Origin: Marinobacter maritimus
Lineage (GTDB): Bacteria; Pseudomonadota; Gammaproteobacteria; Pseudomonadales; Oleiphilaceae
Direction of reading: 5' to 3'
NCBI RefSeq assembly: GCF_007671675.1
Contig: NZ_VCGW01000003.1
Location: 310,001-374,000 of the forward strand
Length of the DNA stretch: 64,000 bases
Made by a program: the position numbers and the translations under genes. The notes below the pieces were generated by a model. That model made no database searches, had not been told where the DNA came from, and worked only from the letters and a program-made list of their open reading frames with translations. Shown here piece by piece: positions 24,676 through 33,529 of the stretch. Every line of letters begins with the position of its first letter. The first letter of the stretch is position 1.

Positions 24676-26880
24676 CTAGGAAAGAGGGTCGCCTTCGCTC
24701 CGCCTTTGCATGCGCAGACTGTTGAGCAGAACACAGAGGCTGCTGAGTGACATGGCAATGGCCGCAATAACCGGTTGAATCCAGCCCATAACGGCGAGCG
24801 GAATTACCAGCGCGTTGTAGCCGACCGCCCAGAACAGGTTCTGGTACATGAGCTTGCGTGCTCTTTGTGCCAGTTGCAGGGTGGCGGGCACCATGGCGAT
24901 GCTTTCGGTGAGGTAAACAGCAGCAGCTGCGCCGGTGGAAGATGCGGCGTTGCCCACAGCGATACCCAACCTGGCACCGGCCAGCGCCAGGCCATCGTTG
25001 AGGCCGTCGCCCACGAACACGGCGTTGATCTGTTTTTCGAGGTTTTCGATAAAGCTGTGTTTCTGCTCGGGGGAATAGCCAGAAAGCACCTGCTCAGACG
25101 GAATGCCAAGACGGCCGGCCAGATCCAGGCAGGCTTTGCGCGTATCACCGCTGAGTAAATAGAGGGTGTAGCCCTGGTTTGTCAGCTGGCGGATTGTGGG
25201 TAGAGACTCCGGCCTGAGGGTTTCCTGAAAACCGATTTTCCCGGCATAGCGCCTGTTGCAGGCAATGTGAATGCTCATTCCGGTATCTTCAGTGAGTGGC
25301 ACCTCGACGCCCTGCTGTCGAAGCCAGCTTGCCTGCCCTGCCAAAGCGGTACTCTCGTCATTGATCCAGCGCGTGCCTGCGCCTGCGAAGCTTTCCCGAG
25401 TGCCATCGGATGTCAGCACAAGAGCTTGCGCCGGTTCCGCCATAAGCCCTCTTGCAACAGGGTGCGGTGATTCCCGGAGAATGTTCCGGGCCAGCTGCAA
25501 CAGCGTGCTTTCGGACCATTCGCCGGCTGGTGTGATGCTGTCCACGCTTGGTTCGCCCGTGGTCAATGTGCCCGTCTTGTCGAACACAATTGCGCCAACC
25601 CCTGCCGCAGCCTCCAGTGCAGCAGGGTCTCGCAATACAATGCCGCGATTGACCATGCTGGCGTGGCCCATGGTGATCACCAGTGGAATGGCAAGGCTGA
25701 GGGCACAAGGGCAACTGATGATCATAACCGCCAGCCCGCGGGCGGCAGCTTCCGGAGCAGGTACGCCTTGAACAAGGGCCAGCCCCACGGCCAGCGTGGC
25801 TGCGATCAGAATAACCGGTAGCAGAATGCGAGCAATGCGGTCAGTCAGGCGCTGCAGGGTGGTTTTGCGGCTGAGCAGGGCGCTGATGGAGCGTGACAAT
25901 TGGTCAATGCGGCGTTGGCCAATGCTTGCTGTAACCACCAGTTCAAGTTCACCTTCAACCAATCGACAGCCCGCCAGCAATTCTGCCCCCGGCCGGAGTG
26001 CCTGGGGCAGGTGTTCACCAGTCAGCATGGAAAGGTCCGCTTGCCCATGGCCTTGCACGATCTGGCCATCCAGAGCCAACTGTTCACTGGCCCGAATAAC
26101 AATACGTTCGCCGGTCTCAACATCTTTGGCACGTCGGGATTCCAGTGTGCCGGCAGAGGTTTTCAGAGTGACCTGCTCGGGGACGTCCTGAAGATAACGG
26201 CGAATGATTTCCGAGGCACGACGGCGCACGCTGGTATCCAGTAATCTTGCGATCAGCTGGAAGGTGATCAGCATAACGGCAGCGTCGAAGTACACATGGT
26301 AACTACCGGAGGCAAGCTGCCAGGCGGAGATGATGCAGGCCGCGAAGACCGCCAGGAAGATCAGGCTGTCGAGGCCCGGTGCGCCGGCAATCAGCGTGCG
26401 CCAGCCCACCCGGTAGAAGTGAGAGCCGGAGTAAAGAACAACGGGCACCGCGAACAGACCACTGGCGAGGGCCAACGGCCAGAGTACTTCCGGTTCTGCT
26501 GCGCCGAGTGGTGCGAGATAGATCAGCAGCGCCGGCATCATGCTCCACATGCCAAAGACCACGGCAACCGCCAACCGTCTTTGCAGGTGCTTACGCACGG
26601 ACTCTGACTGGAGTTTGCTGCGGTCAGGATCCACCGTGTTGTGCAAGCGGTAACCCAGGCGGGCTACGGCGCGCTGAAGGTCTGCTAATTGGAGCTTCTC
26701 TTTGTCCCAGCAAATCATGGCCACATCTGCCGCGAAATTAACGGCAGCGTCACTGACACCCGGTTGTTTCTTCAACAGGGCTTCAACGGCGATAGCACAG
26801 CTGCCACAGCGCATCCCCTCAATCATCAGGATGTCATGGTGCTGTTGTTCTTGCACTGCGCTCGCGTTGTTGGTGGCCAT
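24676..26880 (-). CDS. ccoI: Cu+-transporting P1B-type ATPase for cbb3 oxidase assembly (CcoI/FixI family)
   Basis: This 734-residue inner-membrane ATPase exports Cu+ for the Cu(B) centre of cbb3 oxidase. It has an N-terminal metal-binding domain with MRCGSCA (about 24-30), eight hydrophobic helices, the metal-site motif ISCPCALSLAIP, the phosphorylation motif DKTGTLTTGE, the TGEHLP actuator loop and the GDGLNDGLALA hinge. The CPC context without a following CPCALGLATP sequence and the location behind the oxidase genes fit CcoI rather than the CopA detoxification pump. It starts one base after the stop of the monoheme cytochrome gene and ends the operon. No ccoG or ccoH is beside it, and the CcoS function appears to be fused to CcoN. 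Confidence 0.88.
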   Translation of the reverse strand: MATNNASAVQEQQHHDILMIEGMRCGSCAIAVEALLKKQPGVSDAAVNFAADVAMICWDKEKLQLADLQRAVARLGYRLHNTVDPDRSKLQSESVRKHLQRRLAVAVVFGMWSMMPALLIYLAPLGAAEPEVLWPLALASGLFAVPVVLYSGSHFYRVGWRTLIAGAPGLDSLIFLAVFAACIISAWQLASGSYHVYFDAAVMLITFQLIARLLDTSVRRRASEIIRRYLQDVPEQVTLKTSAGTLESRRAKDVETGERIVIRASEQLALDGQIVQGHGQADLSMLTGEHLPQALRPGAELLAGCRLVEGELELVVTASIGQRRIDQLSRSISALLSRKTTLQRLTDRIARILLPVILIAATLAVGLALVQGVPAPEAAARGLAVMIISCPCALSLAIPLVITMGHASMVNRGIVLRDPAALEAAAGVGAIVFDKTGTLTTGEPSVDSITPAGEWSESTLLQLARNILRESPHPVARGLMAEPAQALVLTSDGTRESFAGAGTRWINDESTALAGQASWLRQQGVEVPLTEDTGMSIHIACNRRYAGKIGFQETLRPESLPTIRQLTNQGYTLYLLSGDTRKACLDLAGRLGIPSEQVLSGYSPEQKHSFIENLEKQINAVFVGDGLNDGLALAGARLGIAVGNAASSTGAAAAVYLTESIAMVPATLQLAQRARKLMYQNLFWAVGYNALVIPLAVMGWIQPVIAAIAMSLSSLCVLLNSLRMQRRSEGDPLS

Positions 26881-26881
26881 C

Positions 26882-27538
26882 TCAGGGTTCCCCGAAAACC
26901 TCCTTCAGCTCTTCGGCAGACCACTCCTTGCGATCGCCGAAGCGCTCTTTGTGTTCGGTCACGACGGCCTGGTCGACCTCGCTTGCACCATTGCTCCATT
27001 CGCTGCGGGCATAGCTCAGAACAGCGGCCAGTTCGGCATCGGAGAGATTGCCACCAAACTTGGGCATAACGCCCTGGAAGGTATTGCCGGCAACTTCAAT
27101 CTTGCCTTGCAGGCCATCGTGGACAATAGCCACAGGGATAGCCGCGTCTGCCAGCAGCCATTCGCTTTCAGCCAATGGCGGGAAAGCGCCCGGCACGCCC
27201 TGCCCATTGGCCTGGTGGCAGGCGCTGCACTGGGCACTGTATATGGCCGCGCCGGTCGGTTTTGCGGAAGCCGCTTTGTTATCAGACTCGGAACTCTCAG
27301 AAACTTCAGTGTTGCTGCTGGCAGAGTCATCTGCAGGTATGGATTCCTGCTGCACAGTGGCCACCGCTGAACGGCTGTCACCACCCAACATCGGCTTGCC
27401 AATCTGCCAGGCGTAATAGCCAACGCCCCAGATAATCAGTATGGCAATCCAGGCCAGTACCACCTTCGGGATTGCGCGCGTGCCTTCCTCGGGCTCGGGC
27501 GCTTCCCGGAATTGAGCGCGATGATCATGCTGTTTCAT
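26882..27538 (-). CDS. Membrane-anchored monoheme cytochrome c, third subunit of a cbb3-type oxidase (CcoP-like)
   Basis: This 218-residue protein has one membrane helix (about 25-45), an acidic/serine-rich linker of some 45 residues, and one cytochrome c domain with CSACH (104-108) and an axial methionine in GVMPKFGGNLSD. A charged tail of about 30 residues follows. Classical CcoP has two helices and two heme c sites (about 300 residues), so this is a reduced version. It lies 8 bp after the ccoO-like gene and one base before ccoI, and should pass electrons to CcoO. AAGGAG precedes the ATG by 11 bases. No ccoQ is present. Confidence 0.83.
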   Translation of the reverse strand: MKQHDHRAQFREAPEPEEGTRAIPKVVLAWIAILIIWGVGYYAWQIGKPMLGGDSRSAVATVQQESIPADDSASSNTEVSESSESDNKAASAKPTGAAIYSAQCSACHQANGQGVPGAFPPLAESEWLLADAAIPVAIVHDGLQGKIEVAGNTFQGVMPKFGGNLSDAELAAVLSYARSEWSNGASEVDQAVVTEHKERFGDRKEWSAEELKEVFGEP

Positions 27539-27546
27539 GGCGCACG

Positions 27547-28164
27547 TTACTCCTTGGGTTGGTCGGATTTTGGCTGCCGTTTCGGCAAAGTCGGAGCCGG
27601 ATAGGTATGGTCAAGCGCGAGCATGTACTCCGCCAGCGCAAGCGCGTCATCCGTGGCAACAATCTTTCCGGATTCGGGACCATAGGGCGGTGGAATGTTC
27701 ACTACTTTGTCGCCTTCTGCCGGCTCCTCCACATGGCGAAACAGGAAAGGGTACGACGGCATAATACTGCCTTTGATGATCGCCCTCGGGTTGTAGAGGT
27801 GCATCAGTTGCCAGTCGATGCTGGGCTGGCGGGCGCCAATGTTGAACAAATCCGGGCCGGTACGCATGGTGCCCAACAGGTGGGGTTTATCGTAGGCGTA
27901 ATCTCCTGGTACGGACGGGCGGCCCCAGCCCCGCGCCTTATCGCCGGGCGCAAAGCTCGGGTCGCGTGGTTGTTGGCTGTGGCAATAAACACAGCCATTG
28001 GCAATGTACACCTGACGGCCCCGCTGTTGCTGCTCCGTGTAGGGCTTGAGATCTGGCGGCACCTGTTCTGCAGACATTTGCAGGTAAGGCATAACCACCA
28101 GAGTAAGCGTGGCCAGCAACAGAATGAGCGCTGCACCGACCATGATTGCGAGAGCACGTTTCAT
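27547..28164 (-). CDS. ccoO: cbb3-type cytochrome oxidase subunit II (CcoO)
   Basis: This 205-residue periplasmic protein has an N-terminal anchor helix (about 5-28), a single heme c site CVYCH (58-62) and the CcoO-specific blocks QPRDPSFAPGDKARGWGRPS, GTMRTGPDLFNIG, HLYNPRAIIKGSIMPSYPFLF with the axial methionine. It forwards electrons from the CcoP-like subunit to heme b of CcoN. The start overlaps the ccoN stop in ATGA, with AAGGAG 8 bases upstream. CcoO is usually near this length, so nothing is missing. Confidence 0.92.
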   Translation of the reverse strand: MKRALAIMVGAALILLLATLTLVVMPYLQMSAEQVPPDLKPYTEQQQRGRQVYIANGCVYCHSQQPRDPSFAPGDKARGWGRPSVPGDYAYDKPHLLGTMRTGPDLFNIGARQPSIDWQLMHLYNPRAIIKGSIMPSYPFLFRHVEEPAEGDKVVNIPPPYGPESGKIVATDDALALAEYMLALDHTYPAPTLPKRQPKSDQPKE

Positions 28165-29777
28165 TGAGTGGTCTCCTTGATAGCTGGGCGGAAGAGGGTC
28201 GGTTGCTCAGTAGCGGCGCCATGGCGCATTAACATGGCGATGAAGTGGAATGCGAACACCAGGTGCCCCAGTGTCATCAGAGCACCACCCAGGGTACGGG
28301 CCTGAAGTGCGGGCAATGTCATTTTTACTATGTCCAGAAAAGGCATTGCCGCATTGAGAAGTGCAACACCCTGCTTCCAGCCTGCAACGGTCAGCGACAC
28401 CACGTAGATCAGAATGCCGGCGCTCACCAGCCAGAAGTGCAGGCTGATCAGGCGGCGCCAAGGCCATTCCCAGTTGGTGAGGCGAGGCATAATGAAATAC
28501 ACGGCGCCAAACAGGATGAAGCTCAGGAAGGCGTACATGCCCAGATGCGCATGGGCAACGGTGTAGTGGGTAAAGTGGGTGATCACGTTGATGCTGCGCA
28601 GAGCTTCCATGGAGCCCTGAAGAGAAGACACCGTGTACATGAGCGCGCCGATCCACACAAAACGCAGGGTTGGTGAGTCTTTCAGGCGCCCGAAGTTGCC
28701 CATCATGGTGCCGTGATGGTTGATGGCAACGGTAATGACCGGAATTGACATCATCACGCTGTGGACAATCGAGAGAGTGACCAGCCAGGTGGGTATGGGG
28801 CCGCCAATCAGATGATGAATGCCCACCTGGCTGTAAAACAGTGCCAGTGACCAGAACCCGATCAGCGATAACTGGTAGGAAATAATCGGTCTGCCGAGAA
28901 TTTTCGGGATCATGTAGTAGGCAATGCCAATGCCGATAGGCGTTACCCACAGCCCGAGAACGTTGTGGGCGAACCACCAGTTAACCGTGGCGCCGGATGC
29001 CCCGGGAAAGGCAAAGGGCAGGTTGGCGATCAGGAACAGGATGGGAAACCACACCAGCGCAGCCATCAGGTACCAACTGGTTACGTAAAGATGTTCCACC
29101 TGGCGATTGGCAGCGGTTAGCAGCAGGGGGATGGCACACAGGGCTCCGCCCACCACAAACAGCAGGTCTACCTGCCATGGGAATTCCAGCCATTCCTCGC
29201 CGTCAGACAGGCCCAGCGTAATGGCGCTCAACCCGAGAACCAGGCCAATATTCCAGATAAAGCCGCCAAGAACAGCGTATTTCCCACCAGCCAAAGAAGT
29301 TTTGAACAACCGTGGTATCAGGAACAGGGCAACGCCTATACCGGCCATGGACGCCCATCCGTAGGTGACAGCGTTCAGATGCACTGGGCGTACCCGGCCG
29401 AAGGTAAGAAACTCGCTGGCGGCCAGAAACTCCGGGAAGTGCATTTTAATGGAGGAGGCCAGGCCAAAAAACGAGCCCAGAAGCAACCAGAAAACGGACG
29501 AGCTAAGCCAAGTCAGGATCGCTGTTCGGGACGATTGGTCGGCGGCCCAGCGAGCCTCAATGGCGGCCGCCTGTTCGCTGTTGTCACCGGTAAACGGTAG
29601 GTCGGATGGCCTTGCAGGATCCTCGCTGTGACCTTCTTCGCCCGGGGAGAATATAGTGCGTGCTGCCGCCTGGCCGTGGCTGAACTGATTATTGGCGATA
29701 GACCAGATCAGTAACAGCAAGCCAACCGTGGAGAGCACGAAGGTAATGATCAAGAGAACGGCGATGGTGGGCGTCAT
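28161..29777 (-). CDS. ccoN: cbb3-type cytochrome oxidase catalytic subunit I (CcoN) with N-terminal CcoS-like segment
   Basis: This 538-residue inner-membrane protein reduces O2 to water. The core (about 90-530) carries RPVHLNAVTYG (H133, heme b), WWFAHNVLG (H271, Cu(B)), SYQLSLIGFW (Y301, the cross-linked tyrosine of cbb3), GIHHL (H321/H322, Cu(B)) and THYTVAHAHLG (H409/H411, hemes). Residues 1-48 form an extra helix followed by LIWSIANNQFSHGQAAARTIF, which resembles CcoS/FixS (one helix, then WAxxxxQFDD-x5-R-I). A linker of about 35 residues joins it to the core. Classical CcoN is about 475 residues. The ATG at 29777 has AGGAAAG just upstream; the frame runs 15 codons further without such a site. 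This is the first gene of the operon. Confidence 0.9.
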   Translation of the reverse strand: MTPTIAVLLIITFVLSTVGLLLLIWSIANNQFSHGQAAARTIFSPGEEGHSEDPARPSDLPFTGDNSEQAAAIEARWAADQSSRTAILTWLSSSVFWLLLGSFFGLASSIKMHFPEFLAASEFLTFGRVRPVHLNAVTYGWASMAGIGVALFLIPRLFKTSLAGGKYAVLGGFIWNIGLVLGLSAITLGLSDGEEWLEFPWQVDLLFVVGGALCAIPLLLTAANRQVEHLYVTSWYLMAALVWFPILFLIANLPFAFPGASGATVNWWFAHNVLGLWVTPIGIGIAYYMIPKILGRPIISYQLSLIGFWSLALFYSQVGIHHLIGGPIPTWLVTLSIVHSVMMSIPVITVAINHHGTMMGNFGRLKDSPTLRFVWIGALMYTVSSLQGSMEALRSINVITHFTHYTVAHAHLGMYAFLSFILFGAVYFIMPRLTNWEWPWRRLISLHFWLVSAGILIYVVSLTVAGWKQGVALLNAAMPFLDIVKMTLPALQARTLGGALMTLGHLVFAFHFIAMLMRHGAATEQPTLFRPAIKETTQ

Positions 29778-29935
29778 AATCTTTCCTATTGATGCATTAC
29801 ATATACATGTTAAATAAAACAAACACTACATTTCAATTAGATGCTTTTTTTATAAGCAGTATTTGTACTCATTTGGAAGATAGCGAAGAGTTTCACTACA
29901 TTAACGCGACAGGCCGGATTGGACGATGGCTTGAA

Positions 29936-29949
29936 TTGCTCTAGATCAA
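29936..29949. promoter_or_regulatory. Candidate FNR/ANR box upstream of ccoN
   Basis: TTGCT-CTAG-ATCAA matches the FNR/ANR consensus TTGAT-N4-ATCAA in 9 of 10 positions. It lies 158 bp before the ccoN start, in the 384-bp gap (29778-30161) between ccoN and the divergent lipoprotein gene. cbb3 operons are commonly activated by ANR at low oxygen. The box could serve either direction. The remainder of the gap is AT-rich near 29810-29870 and shows no gene. Confidence 0.5.
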
Positions 29950-30161
29950 GTCGAGGCAATTGCGAGGCTCCGACGGCGGTTGGAGGTTTTCATCGCATGA
30001 ATTTCCGGGCTGGCGACTCGGCATCGGCGAATGGTGTCGTATTCTGTACCAATGCCCCAAGCTGGTCTACGCTTGAAACAGCAACAAAAGGAACGCTTGC
30101 TGCGCGCTGTAACCGCTTCTAAGCTTTTGCGATAACGATGCAATCGAAGAGGGAATTTTCG

Positions 30162-32534
30162 ATGCTTACCAACTCAATAGCACGATTTATATTGTTTTCA
30201 GGAATGTCTCCTTTCCTGCTTAGCGGCTGCTTCGATGGATCCAGTAGCTCTTCCCGCCAGCCAGATCTTGAACTCACCAGTCTGTCCAGTGCGCCGGACC
30301 AGGTCAGTGGTGACGATGTCCTGATCGGCCTTGAAGGCGACTCTGCCACGATCGCTGCGGAAAGGGACAATCTGGAACTCTGGCTCAATGATGCCAAAGT
30401 CAGCCCGGAGATCAGGGAAGGGCGAAACGGCCCGGAAATTCTCGTAACAGGTCTTTCAGAAGGTGCAAACCGGCTGGAACTGCACCATGTTGAATATGGC
30501 CCGCTGAGCGATCTTACGCTGGATGTTCACCCAATAACCGGGCCGATTTTCTCGGGGCCTCAACAGTATCCGTTTGTCTGTACGGTAACCACAGAGCTGG
30601 GCAAGCAGCCCATTGTGGATACTGGAGGCAATACTGGCTTCCCGGTGATGGATGGCGGTGATAACCAGATTGGTTTGAGTAAAGACTGCTCGATCGACTC
30701 TTATGTAACCTTTGTCTATCGCACAACCGGCGATAACTGGGCGCCCTTACCTAGTGATGGTACTCGGCCTGCGGATATGGCTACCACAGAGCTCACCGAT
30801 GGTCGCATCGTCGATTTTGTTGTGCGGCAAGAGCGGGGCACCATTAATCGGTTTATCTACAGCTTTGCCACACTGGCATCCGTGGGAGACGAGGCCGATG
30901 ACGCCGCCACGGAAAACTGGAACGGGCGTCTGTTGTTTCATTTTGAAGGTGGCGTTGCCATCGGGCACACCCAGGGCAGCATCAGTGGTCGGGCCCTTGA
31001 GGCGGAAGTGCTTAAGAAAGGCTACGCGGTTATCTACTCTTCCGGCACTCGCACCAACACCCACTATAACCTTCAGGTAGGTGGTGAAACGGCACTGATG
31101 GTGAAAGAGCATTTCATCAAGCGCTTTGGTGTGCCCGAGTATACCGTTGCCATTGGCGGATCCGGTGGCGGTATCCAGCAGTACGTCTATTCCCAGAACC
31201 ATCCTGATCTTCTGGACGCTGGTGTGCCTCAGTACTCCTATCCGGATATGGTGACCCAGATCATTCACATTGGCGACTGTGAACTGCTGGAGTACTACAT
31301 GGACGTTACTGATAAAGACAACGCCAAGTGGCAGACAACCAGGAACCGGAGTTGGCTGGTGGGGCTGAATGCCACCGATGCTTACGCCGACCCGTTTGCA
31401 GGTGCAAAGCAAATGCTGGGATACAGCACGGCACCGGGTATGACCGAGTGCATCCCGGCGTGGCGCGGTCTGACTCCATTGGTGATGAATCCATTGTTCG
31501 GAAATGCCCGCAACCAGGAGCTGATGCAGCCTGCTGGTGTGATGGATGGCGTGCAGTGGACTCACTATGACGATCTGAGAAATATCTACGGCCTTGACGA
31601 AAACGGTGACCCCCGAACCCTGTTCGACAATGTTGGCGTGCAGTATGGCCTTGGAGCGCTGCGCGACAGCAACATATCCAAAGCCGAGTTCCTGAAGCTG
31701 AACGCTCAGATTGGTGGCTGGAAACAGCCCTCTGAAATGGTGCAAGAGGGCTTTCCGTTCGTTGGTTCACTTGCGGATGTCCAGATGGACCCCAGCAAAT
31801 TCGATCCCTGGAGTTCCCGCAACATGAATCTCAGCCCGGATGGCACATTGCCGGCGCCACGCGCCGAGGGCGATTTGTTGGCGATTCAGGCCGCCTATGA
31901 TTCCGGTATGGTCTTCGATGGGCAACTCAATATGCCTGTCATAGATTGGCGTCACTATCTCGAGGAGGTGCTGGACATGCACAACAGTCATCAGTCTTTC
32001 TCGGTTCGCCAGCGCATCATCAACAAAATGGGAGGTGCCGGCAATCAGGTGATCTGGTTTACCGATACCCGACCGACGGATGTCTCGGACCCGGGCGAGC
32101 CAGAGCCGCGGGAGGAGTCAAACCCGACATGGGCGGCATTGGACGTTCTGCATGAGTGGCTGATGAATATTCGCGCGAACCCGGGGCAGAGTATTGCTGA
32201 GAACAGACCTGCTGCAGCGGTGGATACCTGCTATGAAACCGATGGCACGGTTATAGCGGCAGGAGAGGATGTCTGGAATGGTATTCTTGATGCCGAAGCT
32301 GAAGGCGCCTGTACCGCAAGGTTCGAGACTTACACTACGTCGAGAATAGTGGCGGGCGGGCCGATTGAAGGCAGTGTGTTCAAGTGCAGTCTGAAGCCGG
32401 TTGCCGCCGCATTGACAGACAACACCTATGGCACTGTTTCATTCACTGACGCCGAAGTTGTCAGGTTGAACGAGATTTTCCCTGATGGTGTCTGCGATTA
32501 CAGTCAGCCGGATCAGGGACGCCCCGCTGGTTGA
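30162..32534 (+). CDS. Large lipoprotein with alpha/beta-hydrolase-like domain (DUF6351-like)
   Basis: This 790-residue exported lipoprotein has a lipobox LLSGC (cysteine about 23) and a serine-rich linker. A beta-rich N-terminal domain (about 40-140) is followed by a hydrolase-like region with ENWNGRLLFHFEGG, a nucleophile elbow IGGSGGG (serine about 334) and QNHPDLLDAGVPQYSYPD. WRHYLEEVLDMHNSHQSFS near 610 may supply the histidine. I place it tentatively in the DUF6351 group, related to tannase/feruloyl-esterase-like and polyester-depolymerase-like folds. It probably cleaves an ester outside the cell. The start is set at the ATG 30162, with GAGGGA 7 bases upstream. The substrate is unknown. 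Confidence 0.72.
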   Translation: MLTNSIARFILFSGMSPFLLSGCFDGSSSSSRQPDLELTSLSSAPDQVSGDDVLIGLEGDSATIAAERDNLELWLNDAKVSPEIREGRNGPEILVTGLSEGANRLELHHVEYGPLSDLTLDVHPITGPIFSGPQQYPFVCTVTTELGKQPIVDTGGNTGFPVMDGGDNQIGLSKDCSIDSYVTFVYRTTGDNWAPLPSDGTRPADMATTELTDGRIVDFVVRQERGTINRFIYSFATLASVGDEADDAATENWNGRLLFHFEGGVAIGHTQGSISGRALEAEVLKKGYAVIYSSGTRTNTHYNLQVGGETALMVKEHFIKRFGVPEYTVAIGGSGGGIQQYVYSQNHPDLLDAGVPQYSYPDMVTQIIHIGDCELLEYYMDVTDKDNAKWQTTRNRSWLVGLNATDAYADPFAGAKQMLGYSTAPGMTECIPAWRGLTPLVMNPLFGNARNQELMQPAGVMDGVQWTHYDDLRNIYGLDENGDPRTLFDNVGVQYGLGALRDSNISKAEFLKLNAQIGGWKQPSEMVQEGFPFVGSLADVQMDPSKFDPWSSRNMNLSPDGTLPAPRAEGDLLAIQAAYDSGMVFDGQLNMPVIDWRHYLEEVLDMHNSHQSFSVRQRIINKMGGAGNQVIWFTDTRPTDVSDPGEPEPREESNPTWAALDVLHEWLMNIRANPGQSIAENRPAAAVDTCYETDGTVIAAGEDVWNGILDAEAEGACTARFETYTTSRIVAGGPIEGSVFKCSLKPVAAALTDNTYGTVSFTDAEVVRLNEIFPDGVCDYSQPDQGRPAG

Positions 32535-32547
32535 GCGTCGGGCTTTT

Positions 32548-32576
32548 AGCGAAAGAGTCAGGCTGACTCTTTCGCT
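32548..32576. terminator. Bidirectional hairpin between the lipoprotein gene and paaX
   Basis: AGCGAAAGAGTCA (32548-32560) and TGACTCTTTCGCT (32564-32576) form a perfect 13-bp stem with a 3-base centre. The two genes converge here and the paaX stop codon (32558-32560) lies inside the stem. Short T-runs lie on either side (CTTTT before, ATCTTTG after), so it probably terminates both transcripts. Confidence 0.75.
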
Positions 32577-33529
32577 ATCTTTGCACCGCTACTTGGTGCA
32601 TTTTCTTCAGACAGGCCGCCAAAACGACGATAAAAACCCGGTGTAGGGCCGGGCAGTGGCCCTGAAGCATTTTCCAGCAGACTTGTCAGGAGCTCATCAG
32701 AGCGGCTATATATCGCCCGGTAGAGATTGCGGCACAGTTGTTTTGCGCTGCGTCCTTCCCAGTCGCCCGGTAACAGTTCGTCTGGCAGCAAGGGGTCTCG
32801 CAGCAGTATTTTGCGATATTCGTGAATCAGCAGAATGCGCGCGGTAACACAGTCTTCCGGGGAGAGGTTGTCGTTGGTGCTGAGTTCTCGCCACAGTGGC
32901 CGAAATTTTTCCAGAAAACGTTTATAACGAAAACCCAGTTCGTCCAGGTTCCAGCTTTCCCTGACCTGTCTGCGCAGAGCTCTCGGGCTACGTTGCTCCA
33001 GTGGCTGGGTCTGCATAACGATGGTGTCTTCCAGCGCGCCCCATTCCTGAAGCAGCGGCACCAGTTCATGGCGCGTGAAACGCGGATGTTCCATAACGCC
33101 CGCTGCCATGCTGCCAAAGCTCAGCCATTTCAACTCTTCACGCACTTTGGCCCGGGTTTCCGGTTCCAGCTGGTTGAGAAACACCAGGCACCAGCTGCCG
33201 TTCCAATCGTCGGTGCCGAGCGTGTATACATGCTCAAATGCCTGCTGAAAGCGCCTCAGGCCCACACCGGTAACGCTGTAATAGCTGCAGCGGCCCACCT
33301 TTTCCGTTTGCAGCCAGCTTTCCTGAACCAGCCGGTAGACAGACGTACGGACCAGCCGCTCGCTCACGCCCATGGGGGTCAGGAGCTTCATCAGGCTACC
33401 CAGCCAGACGTTTCCGCCGCGCGGGTGGATGATGTCGCCGTAGGTTGTAATGATCAGCGACCCGGCCCGTAGAGGGCGCTTTTGCTGGAAGTCCTGGATC
33501 AGGCTCTCGAGTTGTTGTTTTGCAGACAT
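32558..33529 (-). CDS. paaX: PaaX, transcriptional repressor of phenylacetate catabolism
   Basis: This 323-residue regulator has the PaaX architecture: an N-terminal winged helix (SLIITTYGDIIHPRGG, VWLGSLMKLLTPMGVSERLVRTSVYRL), a central ferredoxin-like domain (WNGSWCLVFLNQLEP) and a C-terminal helical domain (DCVTARILLIHEYRKILLRDP). E. coli PaaX, of nearly the same size, represses the paa operons and is released by phenylacetyl-CoA. AGGG lies before the ATG. The gene is divergent from the ABC importer, with a 469-bp gap that contains one copy of the TGATAC-N27-GTATC operator. The same operator precedes paaA and paaG. Confidence 0.95.
   Translation of the reverse strand: MSAKQQLESLIQDFQQKRPLRAGSLIITTYGDIIHPRGGNVWLGSLMKLLTPMGVSERLVRTSVYRLVQESWLQTEKVGRCSYYSVTGVGLRRFQQAFEHVYTLGTDDWNGSWCLVFLNQLEPETRAKVREELKWLSFGSMAAGVMEHPRFTRHELVPLLQEWGALEDTIVMQTQPLEQRSPRALRRQVRESWNLDELGFRYKRFLEKFRPLWRELSTNDNLSPEDCVTARILLIHEYRKILLRDPLLPDELLPGDWEGRSAKQLCRNLYRAIYSRSDELLTSLLENASGPLPGPTPGFYRRFGGLSEENAPSSGAKIAKESA

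Noticed and set aside
24676..26880. CopA-type copper-detoxification ATPase for this gene
   Set aside because: Location directly behind the cbb3 genes with one-base spacing and the single N-terminal metal domain favour CcoI.
28161..29777. NorB-type nitric oxide reductase
   Set aside because: The tyrosine in SYQLSLIGFW and the CcoO-type second subunit (CVYCH with the cbb3-specific blocks) fit cbb3 oxidase.
29931..29949. Longer FNR-like match starting at TTGAATTGC
   Set aside because: The spacing to ATCAA is wrong for FNR; only the inner 14 bp fit.
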